Shown here: piece by piece, positions 1 through 5,951 of the stretch | Numbering within the stretch: the stretch's first letter is position 1 | Layout: the number at the start of each line of letters is the position of its first letter | From: CAWBRT01 sp050015355 | GTDB lineage: Bacteria; Acidobacteriota; Terriglobia; Terriglobales; Acidobacteriaceae | Reading direction: 5' to 3' | DNA length: 7,051 nucleotides | Assembly: GCA_050015355.1 (NCBI GenBank) | Contig: JBEKBO010000180.1 | Span: forward strand, 1-7,051 | Made by a program: the position numbers and the translations under genes | The notes under the pieces: generated by a model | Database searches by the model: none | What the model was told of the DNA's origin: nothing | The model's input: only the letters and a program-made list of their open reading frames with translations

Positions 1-123
1 GAAGCCACGGCGTGGAACCGGAGGATGAACCGTAATGGGGTCACGATCGATTGGCGGTTCACGCGTAAAAAAGCACGCCGTAAGTTCGGATACAAAAGAA
101 ACCACATTACGCGGTCAGAGACG
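1..123 (+). mobile_element. Right end of an IS630-type insertion sequence
   Basis: The element appears to end at base 123, next to the TA at 124-125, which is the expected duplicated target dinucleotide of IS630 elements. Support comes from both sides: the transposase frame runs up to this point, and reading leftward on the minus strand the amidohydrolase resemblance (ATWDDY) holds as far as base 123-125 and then stops making sense. The other end, with its matching inverted repeat and second TA, lies outside the window, so the exact boundary is inferred. Confidence 0.6.
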
Positions 124-126
124 TAG
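1..126 (+). CDS. IS630-family transposase, C-terminal end only
   Basis: This is an open plus-strand frame from the window edge to a TAG stop, encoding the last 41 residues of a protein whose start lies outside the window. The peptide has the look of the extreme C-terminus of IS630-family (Tc1/mariner-like DDE) transposases: an AWNRRMNRNGVTIDW stretch, then WRFTRKKARRKFGYKRN, very basic, ending in RSET. The catalytic DDE residues would be upstream and cannot be seen. The TAG stop coincides with the point where the minus-strand amidohydrolase homology ends, so the stop seems to be formed partly by target DNA (TA plus G). That behaviour is known for the IS630-family element IS870. The family call comes from remembered sequence resemblance, not a search. 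Confidence 0.7.
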   Translation, partial: EATAWNRRMNRNGVTIDWRFTRKKARRKFGYKRNHITRSET

Positions 127-650
127 TCGTCCCAGGTGGCTTCCCGTGGTGTCAAGGATCTCGTTTCCCGGAGTGGATAGGTCGCGAGGGGACCGACGAT
201 GTGCATATGGGTATCGCATGCACCAGCTGGCAGCTTCTCACGAGGCGTTTGCACGTCTTTCTTAAATCCCGCGTTCGTAAAACTAGCACTTTGTCCGGCC
301 ACCTGCTTCCCGCGTTGGATGAGGCCATCAGGCACCTCGATTTCCAGACCGAGGAGACGGAAGGAATGGCTCTTTCCATGCGCGTCAACTGCGAGGCTGG
401 AGTTGACCCCGCCTTCCAGCACATTGTCGATGACGAAGTTCATCGCCCTAAGCTTCGGAAGGACATAGCGGACTACCTTTGTGGCGCCGCGATGCCGGAA
501 TAGTTGATGCACCCTCTCCTCAGTCACTTCTTTGAGGAGGATGGGCCAGGCGTCCGGCTCGTAAGGAATGATACTGATATTGAGACGATTGCCTTTATCG
601 CCGGTGCGGCCGTGGGCAATCTTATGCAACTGAACAATCGCCATAGTCAT
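124..650 (-). pseudogene. AtuA-like small domain fused to amidohydrolase, truncated by IS
   Basis: The frame starts with ATG at 650, sharing ATGA with the stop of the upstream AtuA gene, so translation is probably coupled; ATG at 644 is a second possible start. Residues about 3-108 match the roughly 100-residue AtuA-like small domain that usually follows DUF1446 proteins as a separate ORF (HGRTGDKGNRLNISI near 13, VVRYVLP near 59, NFVIDNVLEGGV near 71, LAVDAHGKS near 86). Without a stop the frame continues through a linker into residues about 140-176, which look like the N-terminus of an Amidohydro_2 (PF04909-type) enzyme: PAGACDTHMHIVGP with the metal-binding HxH at 148 and 150, then YPL and ATWDDY. 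Homology ends at the IS junction. The frame stays open antisense through the IS to the window edge, so a protein with a nonsense tail may be made. The first domain is intact; the hydrolase lacks almost all of its barrel and must be inactive. A natural fusion, or two genes with an internal GTG start (near residue 118 or 133), are both possible. Confidence 0.75.
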
Positions 651-2011
651 GCCTCCAGGAACGTGAATCGCGGACTTACCGCGCTTCTCGGAACGAGATA
701 TGAAACTGTCTTGACGCGGTTCTGCACACGTGAGCGGACGCCGCCTCCGCCTGCTGGTCCGCAGGTGTAGAGCGCAAGAACCTCTTGAAGACTTCGCTCG
801 ACAGCTTTCAGCGCAGTCCCGGACACAGCGAGGCGCATCCGCGCCTCCCCTGGCTCCGGCACGCCCTCGGCGCCGAGGTCTCCCCGGTCCGAGTCGAAGA
901 TGCTCTGCGTACCGATAAGATCAAGCCGGGCCCGAACAGGAATATTTCGGAGCACAAGACGTTTGCGGATCGTTTCTGCGGCGAGACGGGCTCGTGCCAA
1001 TGCATTTGGTCCACCATAGGAGATTTCAGCTTCGCCGAGCCAATCACCGGGATAGCTGACGATCGCCTTAAGGGTTGGCGGCATGGGATGGCCTTTGGCA
1101 CCGCGAACCAGAACGCGGTCTGGCCCAATCTGTTCAACCTCGACATCCGTCACATCAAGCGTGACGTCGGGTGTGAGATATGCCGCCGGGTCGTGTATCT
1201 CATAAAGGATCTGCTCCTTTACCGTGCGCAGATCGACGATGCCGCCAGTCCCGTTGGCCTTTGTAATGACGATGTCGCCGTTGGACGACACCTCGGCGAT
1301 TGGGAAACCGATATTTTCGGGTGAAGGTACATCCTTATATCCGGGATCCGCAAAATAGCCCCCAGTTACCTGAGCGCCACACTCTAGAAGATGGCCGGCC
1401 AACGTACCCACAGCGATTTTTTGAAGGTCTAGCCAATCCCATCCGAAATGCGCCACAAGCGGACCGAGGGTGAGGGCCGGATCGGCAACCCGTCCGGTCA
1501 CCACCACCTGCGCACCTTCCCTTAGCGCGTCGGCGATTGGTTTGGCGCCCAAGTAGACGTTGGCGGCGATCACCTCCGTATCATTTCCTACCAAGCCCGC
1601 GTCGCCTTCCAAGACCTGCAGGCCTGCCAAATCGATCACGCCATTGATGTCATCGCCATCAACGATGGCGATGCGCAACGGAGGCAAGGCGGCGGCACTC
1701 GCCATCCGCTGGATCAGCCGCGCTGCCGCATGAGGGTTGGCCGCGCCAAAGTTACTGACAATAGGGATACCATGCCTTACGCAATCCGCCAGTATTAGCG
1801 ACAGGAATTCCTGTAATAACGGCTCATAACCCAGTTCGGGATTGTCGCGTTTTGCCTTTTGACCGAGTGCTAGCGTGCGCTCAGCGAGTGTCTCGAAGAT
1901 GAGAGCGCCGGGGTGACCGGATTCCGCAATCGCCTTGACGATCGAGATCGCGGCGTCGATCCTATCTCCAGAGAAGCCGGCACCACAGCCAACGAGAAAA
2001 ACATTCGACAT
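647..2011 (-). CDS. AtuA / DUF1446 family protein
   Basis: This is a complete 454-residue protein, the usual length for the DUF1446 (PF07287) family named after AtuA, acyclic terpene utilisation. Visible family features are the N-terminal VGCGAGFSGDRID (residues about 7-19), FETLAERTLALGQ, SNFGAANPHAAAR, DGDDINGV, VVVTGRVADPALTLGPLV, the GAQVTGGYFADPGYKDVP block, TKANGTGGIVD and a C-terminal CGPAGGGGV. The start ATG at 2011 is supported by AGGAGG (complement of 2019-2024) seven bases upstream. The biochemical role of the family is not firmly known; AtuA is needed for citronellol/geraniol use in Pseudomonas, in an operon with a geranyl-CoA carboxylase. No carboxylase is present here. The partners are an amidohydrolase-type domain, an enolase-superfamily gene and an amino-acid-type importer, so a role in another carboxylate pathway is more likely (inference). 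It overlaps the next minus-strand gene by four bases and is probably the first gene of that operon. The cytoplasm is the likely location, as there is no signal peptide or membrane segment. Confidence 0.9.
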   Translation of the reverse strand: MSNVFLVGCGAGFSGDRIDAAISIVKAIAESGHPGALIFETLAERTLALGQKAKRDNPELGYEPLLQEFLSLILADCVRHGIPIVSNFGAANPHAAARLIQRMASAAALPPLRIAIVDGDDINGVIDLAGLQVLEGDAGLVGNDTEVIAANVYLGAKPIADALREGAQVVVTGRVADPALTLGPLVAHFGWDWLDLQKIAVGTLAGHLLECGAQVTGGYFADPGYKDVPSPENIGFPIAEVSSNGDIVITKANGTGGIVDLRTVKEQILYEIHDPAAYLTPDVTLDVTDVEVEQIGPDRVLVRGAKGHPMPPTLKAIVSYPGDWLGEAEISYGGPNALARARLAAETIRKRLVLRNIPVRARLDLIGTQSIFDSDRGDLGAEGVPEPGEARMRLAVSGTALKAVERSLQEVLALYTCGPAGGGGVRSRVQNRVKTVSYLVPRSAVSPRFTFLEA

Positions 2012-2055
2012 TATGTTCCCTCCTGCTTCGGCGATCTAACGATGCTTGAATTGGG

Positions 2056-2085
2056 GTGACATTATGGATAATATTGTCCGATAAT
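2056..2085 (+). promoter_or_regulatory. Rightward promoter for the GntR gene
   Basis: On the plus strand, GTGACA (2056-2061) and GATAAT (2080-2085) are again 18 bases apart. This is the mirror image of the leftward promoter, each -10 box overlapping the other promoter's -35 box. Transcription would start near 2092, which excludes the ATG at 2084 as the regulator's start codon and leaves a leader of about 100 bases. Confidence 0.5.
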
Positions 2086-2089
2086 GTCA
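2057..2089. promoter_or_regulatory. Palindromic operator in divergent promoter region
   Basis: The arms TGACATTAT (2057-2065) and ATAATGTCA (2081-2089) are a perfect 9-bp inverted repeat around a 15-base centre. Inside it lie two smaller partly symmetric boxes, ATTATGGATAAT (2061-2072) and ATTGTCCGATAAT (2073-2085), and the near-palindrome GGATAATATTGTCC (2066-2079, 10 of 14 positions symmetric). AT-rich ATTGT-type palindromes of this size are typical of FCD-class GntR operators. The regulator gene is adjacent, so this is the obvious autoregulatory and operon-controlling site. Binding itself is inferred. Confidence 0.7.
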
Positions 2090-2090
2090 A
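2061..2090 (-). promoter_or_regulatory. Leftward sigma-70-like promoter for the AtuA operon
   Basis: On the minus strand, TTGACA (complement of 2085-2090) and CATAAT (complement of 2061-2066) are separated by 18 bases, a good match to a sigma-70 promoter. Transcription would begin near 2054, giving a leader of about 43 bases before the AtuA start codon at 2011. The operator palindrome fills the spacer and both boxes, so a bound repressor would block RNA polymerase directly. Confidence 0.6.
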
Positions 2091-2194
2091 TCGAAACTTT
2101 AACCGCCATTGTTCGGGGCGGCCGTCTATCATGTCGGAGTGTCCCAGGACGGAAAGCTGCACTTGGCCGAGAAACCTGCGACAATGGACGAGAC

Positions 2195-2899
2195 TTGAAA
2201 TCGGAGCGAAAAGACCACAGCGCAGGTCGTACCGCCGGTGCCTGGCAGATTGTGGCGAACACGCTGCAAGCCGACATAATCTTCGGGCGTATCCATCTGC
2301 GAGAGCACTTGGTCGAAGATGAGATTATGAAGCGCCTCGATATTTCCCGACACACGACTCGGCGCGCACTCGATGAGCTAGAACGGTTGGGATTGACCGT
2401 TCGTGAACCAAACCGAGGTGTCTATGTTCGGAGTTACACAGCAGATGAGGTTGAAGATCTTTACGAGATCCGAGAAATGCTGGAGACAAGGGGCGCTTCG
2501 CGTATTCCCCTACCCGCTTCGCGCGAACTGATCAAACGATTGTCGTATCTTCAGGAGCAGCACGAAACTGCAAGCCGTGAGGAACGGCTTGTCGATGTCA
2601 CCTCCCTCAATAACGAGTTCCACGATACGCTTTATCAGGCTTGTGGCAATCCCATGCTTAGTGAAGCTATCCGCTTGTATTCGCTACGGACACAACCAAT
2701 TCGAGTAATGTATTCATCAGACCCCAGCTGGCGCCGTCAAGCTGTTGCCGATCATTGGAGAATAATCCGTGCGTTAAAACAGCGGGATTCCAATGCACTT
2801 TCTATGCTCTGCCGAGAACATTTACGGGGCCCGAAGCTTCACTACCTGAAGCTTTACCATATCTCCCATATGAAGAAGACCATAGCGATCCGCGCCTGA
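2195..2899 (+). CDS. GntR family transcriptional regulator, FCD-type
   Basis: The protein has a winged-helix DNA-binding domain (about residues 17-80 from the TTG start). It shows the GntR pattern of LREHLVEDEIMKRLDISRHTTRRALDELERLGL followed by the wing EPNRGVYV. An all-helical FCD ligand domain (about 88-212) follows, recognised by DLYEIREMLE, NNEFHDTLYQACGNPML, DHWRIIRAL and REHL. The three histidines expected of the FCD metal site are visible; the usual Asp in DxxFH is Asn here. The frame is open back to an ATG at 2084, but that ATG lies inside the operator and ahead of the predicted transcription start, and residues before 2195 look non-homologous. TTG at 2195 gives 234 residues, normal for the family. 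Its ribosome site (GGACGAG) is weak, and the four-codon reading frame from ATG 2184 ends with a TGA overlapping this TTG. The protein probably represses both directions and responds to the transported compound or an intermediate (inference). Confidence 0.87.
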   Translation: MKSERKDHSAGRTAGAWQIVANTLQADIIFGRIHLREHLVEDEIMKRLDISRHTTRRALDELERLGLTVREPNRGVYVRSYTADEVEDLYEIREMLETRGASRIPLPASRELIKRLSYLQEQHETASREERLVDVTSLNNEFHDTLYQACGNPMLSEAIRLYSLRTQPIRVMYSSDPSWRRQAVADHWRIIRALKQRDSNALSMLCREHLRGPKLHYLKLYHISHMKKTIAIRA

Positions 2900-3093
2900 A
2901 AAATATCATTTGGCAGGATGCTACGGCAAGCAGCACGAAACATGTCTGGGACCCTGCGCTGAGCCCTGGGCCGAGCCAAAGAAAAATAGGTCGCTCGATT
3001 CCCTCGCAAGGTATATAGTTTTGGGTCATCGGAAACTAAAGTGAGAATTCTGCTACCTCGGCGCCACGTCGAGAATGGCCTTATGGCAATTCT

Positions 3094-3107
3094 GGACCGC
3101 CCGGTCC
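3094..3107. repeat. Short perfect inverted repeat
   Basis: GGACCG and CGGTCC form a perfect 6-bp inverted repeat with a 2-base spacer, about 180 bases before the binding-protein start. The spacer is too short for a good RNA hairpin loop, so a protein-binding site in DNA is more plausible. No regulator can be assigned. Confidence 0.35.
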
Positions 3108-3275
3108 CGGCGTGAACCTGGTGGAAAAGGAGATAGCGCGTTTTGTGTGGGCGGAGTGATTCGTCTGAATTACACGCGGTTTGTCGGCATTACGCGAGCG
3201 CACTCATGGATTGTGTGATTGCACGCGAAGTGCGGCAGGTGCGTGGCGATGTTTTGTTTACCAAATCAACCAAAT

Positions 3276-3280
3276 GGAGA
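3276..3280 (+). promoter_or_regulatory. Ribosome binding site deciding the binding-protein start
   Basis: GGAGA lies five bases before ATG 3286. This start gives a protein that begins directly with a signal peptide, whereas the longest open frame (from GTG or ATG codons upstream) would add a non-homologous stretch ahead of it. Confidence 0.7.
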
Positions 3281-3285
3281 CAGCT

Positions 3286-4146
3286 ATGAACAGTCGGTGG
3301 ATGCGGATCGCATGCATTGGTCTGGCGGTTGTTGCGTTAATGTGTTTCGGGATTGGTTCAGCCACGGCGGCGAATTGCCCTGTCAAAGCGCCTGCTGGAC
3401 TGCTTGAGAGTGGAACATTAATCGTTGGGACCGCGCTCGACAGTGCACCAATGAGCTTTATGGGCCCGGGCAACAGACCCACGGGCATCGACGTCGAGCT
3501 TGCCCGGGCAATTGCGGACACGATGTGTTTGCAGCCGAAATTCCTGAACATAACGTTCACGGGTCTGCTCCCCGCGCTAGGTGCTAAGAAGGTCGACATC
3601 CTCATCGCACGTCTCGGCATAACCGAGGAGCGAAAAAAGGCGTTCGACTTCGTGCCCTACTTTTTGGCCGGAGTGCAGTTAATTACTAAGAAGGACAGCA
3701 ATTTGTATTTCAACCAGGAATCAGACGTATGTGGCTACAGCACCAGTTTGCAGGATGGATCCGTGGAAATGGTGGCCCTCGAACGAGTAAAAGACAAGTG
3801 CCCGCCGAACCGCCCCATGACGCTGAAGATGTACCCGAACAATAACGAGGCCTTGGAGCAACTTCGCAAGGGGACCACGCAGGTCGCGTTCGTCGACTAC
3901 CCAATCGCTTCGTATGTGACAAGCCAGACTCAAATGTTCCAGGTAGCTAGCCCTATTTTGAGTGGTGACGGCCCTGGCACGCCACGCCATCGAGATGGAG
4001 TTGTGGTGCGTAAGGGCGACAAGGAAATGTATTCGGCCGTTGAGCAGTCGATAAAGATCCTGCAAGCAAATGGTACGTATCAGAAGATTTTAGCTCAATT
4101 TAGCCTCTTAGGGGGCTATTTCGATTTGTCGAAAGAGAAGTACTGA
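3286..4146 (+). CDS. ABC transporter substrate-binding protein, family 3
   Basis: The 286-residue protein begins with a signal peptide (basic MNSRWMR, hydrophobic core to about residue 23, cleavage likely after ATA at 26-28), so it is exported to the periplasm. The rest fits the family 3 solute-binding fold (PF00497): GTLIVGTALDSAPMSF, then PTGIDVELARAIAD (65-78), the hinge-side GLLPALGAKKVDILIARLGITEERKKAFDF (93-122), and ALEQLRKGTTQVAFVDYPIASY (189-210). Arg116 in TEER and Asp204 in FVDYP stand where family members bind the carboxylate and amino group of an amino acid, which favours an amino acid or a relative as ligand. Cys149 and Cys172 sit where many members have a disulfide. The common GxTVGVQxGT motif is changed to CGYSTSLQDGS, so the ligand cannot be named. 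It is the first transporter gene; a strong hairpin follows its stop. Confidence in the family is high, in the ligand low. Confidence 0.93.
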   Translation: MNSRWMRIACIGLAVVALMCFGIGSATAANCPVKAPAGLLESGTLIVGTALDSAPMSFMGPGNRPTGIDVELARAIADTMCLQPKFLNITFTGLLPALGAKKVDILIARLGITEERKKAFDFVPYFLAGVQLITKKDSNLYFNQESDVCGYSTSLQDGSVEMVALERVKDKCPPNRPMTLKMYPNNNEALEQLRKGTTQVAFVDYPIASYVTSQTQMFQVASPILSGDGPGTPRHRDGVVVRKGDKEMYSAVEQSIKILQANGTYQKILAQFSLLGGYFDLSKEKY

Positions 4147-4157
4147 AGCGAGATGTG

Positions 4158-4195
4158 CAATCTCCGTCATACGCAGAAGCGCCTGGCGGAGATTG
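4158..4195 (+). other. Strong intercistronic hairpin after binding-protein gene
   Basis: CAATCTCCGTCA (4158-4169) pairs with TGGCGGAGATTG (4184-4195): 12 base pairs with a single G-U, around a 14-base loop. It begins 11 bases after the stop of the binding-protein gene and lies before the permease. There is no clear U tract after it, so it is more likely an mRNA-stabilising or partial-attenuation element than a full terminator. Such hairpins commonly let the binding protein be made in excess over the membrane components. Confidence 0.7.
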
Positions 4196-4211
4196 TGTAG
4201 GTTTCCCTTTA

Positions 4212-4221
4212 CCGTTAACGG
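4212..4221. repeat. 10-bp perfect palindrome before the permease start
   Basis: CCGTTAACGG is perfectly self-complementary and ends three bases before the GTG start codon, overlapping the place where the ribosome site should be. It might affect initiation or be chance; at ten bases the evidence is modest. Confidence 0.35.
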
Positions 4222-4224
4222 CAG

Positions 4225-4950
4225 GTGCATATCGTGCATTTTGATAGCCGCTATTTTATTGAGCTGCTCTTTTCCCGTAACTTCCTGGCTCCGGCTTGGA
4301 CAGCTGTCTGGTTTACGGTCGCATCCATGGCGATCGGCATAGTAATCGGCACGATCGCCGGGTTGGCAGCTACCTCCAAGTCCAGAATCCTGCACGGAAT
4401 GGTCAAGGTGTTTATCACGATTTTCCGTGGCACCCCGGTCCTTGTGCAGATCGTCTTCTGGTACGACGGATTGGCCGAACTCACCGGCAATTTCATTAAT
4501 CTGTCCGTGGTCACGGCTGGTCTGATGGCACTAGGCGTGAACGAAGGTGCCTATATGACCGAGATCGTACGCGCGGGGATTGAGTCGGTCGATAAAGGAC
4601 AACTCGAGGCTGCTCATGCCTTGGGGTTAAGTTACAGAACGAAGATGCTGCGTGTCGTGCTCCCGCAAGCGGTCCGGGTGGCGATCCCACCGACCGGGAA
4701 CCAAGTCATCAGCCTGCTGAAGAATACTTCTCTGTTGTTTACCATAGCAGTGCCGGAGATCTTCGCAACCGGCACCAATATTTTCAGTGTCAATTTTAAG
4801 TATTTCGAAGTATTAGCCGTGGTAAGCGTCTGGTATGTCGGCTTGACATTGGTCTACGGCATAATCCAACGCAAGCTGGAGAAGCGTTCGAATCGGAGCA
4901 TTACAGGGGCGAAGCCGACTGCGAAGGTACCTACGGTGGTGCCGGCCTGA
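4225..4950 (+). CDS. Amino-acid-type ABC transporter permease
   Basis: This 241-residue inner-membrane protein is of the HisM/GlnP (BPD_transp_1, PF00528) type. Hydrophobic stretches at about 24-48, 57-80, 93-110, 165-182 and 192-214 fit the usual five helices. Family motifs are FRGTPVLVQ (67-75) after the second segment and the cytoplasmic EAA loop, EAAHALGLSYRTKMLRVVLPQAVRVAIPP (128-156), which docks onto the ATPase. The start is a GTG at 4225; an in-frame TAA at 4216-4218 rules out anything earlier, and GTG 4234 is an alternative. The ribosome site is weak and overlaps a palindrome. Only one permease gene is present, whereas many relatives have two, so it may act as a homodimer, unless a second permease gene lies outside the window. 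Confidence 0.93.
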   Translation: MHIVHFDSRYFIELLFSRNFLAPAWTAVWFTVASMAIGIVIGTIAGLAATSKSRILHGMVKVFITIFRGTPVLVQIVFWYDGLAELTGNFINLSVVTAGLMALGVNEGAYMTEIVRAGIESVDKGQLEAAHALGLSYRTKMLRVVLPQAVRVAIPPTGNQVISLLKNTSLLFTIAVPEIFATGTNIFSVNFKYFEVLAVVSVWYVGLTLVYGIIQRKLEKRSNRSITGAKPTAKVPTVVPA

Positions 4951-4987
4951 GGTTCGGGCAGTGCATGGGATATCCCTGAAGGAATGA

Positions 4988-5779
4988 ATGATGGGAGTTG
5001 AAGAAATTGCAGGTCAAGTCACACAAGGCAGCGAGAACAAGAAAATCGCCATCTCGATGGAAAAGGTAAACAAGTGGTTCGGCGCGTTGCATGTGCTTCG
5101 CGACGTCACCATTACTGTTGCCGAAGGTGAGCGGGTAGTCGTGTGCGGACCATCGGGTTCCGGTAAATCTACCTTGATTCGCTGTCTCAATTGGTTAGAG
5201 ACGCACCAGCAGGGCCGCATCGTGATCGACGGCATAGAACTCACGGAGAGTCCCCGCGCCAGAGACAGCATCCGCGCCAAGATCGGAATGGTATTCCAGT
5301 CCTTCAATCTATTCCCCCATCTGACCATTCTGGAGAATTGCACGCTGGCACCGGTTTCCGTTCGTAAGATGTCCCGCAAACAAGCTGAGGAACTCGCAAT
5401 GAGCTACTTGCAGCGAGTCAAAATTGCCGATCAAGCCAAGAAGTACCCTGGCCAACTCTCGGGGGGACAACAGCAGCGCGTGGCGATCGCACGCGCTCTG
5501 TGCATGGAACCGAAGATCATGCTTTTTGACGAGCCTACATCGGCCTTGGATCCTGAAATGATTAAGGAAGTCCTGGACACGATGACCACGCTTGCGGAGA
5601 GCGGTATGACGATGATTTGCGTAACGCACGAAATGGGTTTTGCAAGGCAAGTTGCCGATAGCGTAATCTTCATGGATTATGGCGAGATAGTCGAAACCGG
5701 ACCGCCTCACCGCATGTTTGCAGACCCCCACACTGAGCGTTTGAAAACGTTCTTGAGTCAGATCCTTCACGGTCACTAA
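4988..5779 (+). CDS. Amino-acid-type ABC transporter ATP-binding protein
   Basis: This 263-residue ATPase of the GlnQ/HisP class powers the importer from the cytoplasmic face. All catalytic motifs are intact: Walker A GPSGSGKST (54-62), Q-loop VFQSFNLFPHLT (Gln104), signature LSGGQQQR (157-164), Walker B IMLFDE (177-182), D-loop SALD (185-188) and the H-loop His214 in VTHEMGFA, a stretch typical of polar-amino-acid transporters. Two adjacent ATGs (4988 and 4991) follow AAGGA (4979-4983). The second has the better spacing of seven bases, so the true start may be 4991. The N-terminus carries about 20 extra residues before the domain begins (ISMEKVNKWFG). The gene lies 37 bases after the permease in the same operon. 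Confidence 0.95.
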   Translation: MMGVEEIAGQVTQGSENKKIAISMEKVNKWFGALHVLRDVTITVAEGERVVVCGPSGSGKSTLIRCLNWLETHQQGRIVIDGIELTESPRARDSIRAKIGMVFQSFNLFPHLTILENCTLAPVSVRKMSRKQAEELAMSYLQRVKIADQAKKYPGQLSGGQQQRVAIARALCMEPKIMLFDEPTSALDPEMIKEVLDTMTTLAESGMTMICVTHEMGFARQVADSVIFMDYGEIVETGPPHRMFADPHTERLKTFLSQILHGH

Positions 5780-5796
5780 GTACTCAGTAGGCTACA

Positions 5797-5838
5797 AGGT
5801 GAGCTTTACTGCCTTTAACAGGCGCTTCTAAAGCACCT
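5797..5838 (+). terminator. Nested hairpin after the ATPase gene, possible weak terminator
   Basis: AGGTG plus CTTT (5797-5801, 5804-5807) pairs with AAAGCACCT (5830-5838), giving nine pairs with a two-base bulge. Inside it, GCCT (5811-5814) pairs with AGGC (5820-5823). It begins 17 bases after the ATPase stop. No U tract follows (the next bases are GAAATTTG), so complete termination is doubtful and read-through into the enolase gene is possible. Confidence 0.4.
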
Positions 5839-5849
5839 GAAATTTGATG

Positions 5850-5875
5850 CCGTAGGAGCACTCATGATCCTGCGG
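5850..5875 (+). other. Hairpin covering a mini-ORF ribosome site
   Basis: CCGTAGGA (5850-5857) pairs with TCCTGCGG (5868-5875), eight pairs with one G-U and a ten-base loop that contains ATG 5864. The left arm contains most of an AGGAG ribosome-binding sequence, so the hairpin would hide it when folded. Confidence 0.45.
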
Positions 5876-5902
5876 GTTACGATGAAAGACGAAAACAGCT
5901 AG
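5864..5902 (+). CDS. Possible 12-residue leader peptide
   Basis: ATG 5864 has AGGAG (5854-5858) five bases upstream and reads MILRVTMKDENS before a TAG stop at 5900-5902, about 50 bases ahead of the enolase start. Nothing in the peptide suggests a classic attenuator (no run of one amino acid). It could be chance, but the ribosome site is as good as those of the real genes and it sits inside a hairpin. Confidence 0.2.
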   Translation: MILRVTMKDENS

Positions 5903-5951
5903 TCGATCAATATAGTTTCGACACGTTTCAGTATTCTCGAAGGAGGATTTC

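Larger units (their letters stand above)
2900..3285. other. Gene-free gap between regulator and transporter
   Basis: No convincing coding sequence is seen in these 386 bases; the short open frames have no start context or family resemblance. It holds one clean inverted repeat, GGACCG-CC-CGGTCC (3094-3107). No U-tract terminator is visible after the regulator gene, and no strong -35/-10 pair stands out. TTGTGT (near 3144) with TGAATT 17 bases later is the best weak candidate. A second copy of the 9-bp operator arm was not found here. The transporter could be read through from the regulator promoter or have its own weak or activator-dependent promoter. Confidence 0.5.

Noticed and set aside
35..503. 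Several short plus-strand open frames
   Set aside because: They overlap the IS end and the minus-strand AtuA-small-domain/amidohydrolase gene and have no homology-like content.
785..1324. Plus-strand open frame of 179 codons
   Set aside because: It lies wholly antisense to the clear AtuA/DUF1446 gene and its translation shows no family resemblance.
2103..2121. CCGCC...GGCGG inverted repeat in the regulator leader
   Set aside because: Only five pairs in GC-rich DNA; too weak to call an element.
3181..3285. N-terminal extension of the binding protein
   Set aside because: The added 35 residues precede a normal signal peptide, are not family-like, and a good ribosome site supports ATG 3286.
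5309..5776. Minus-strand open frame of 155 codons
   Set aside because: Antisense to the ATPase gene with all ABC motifs intact; no independent support.
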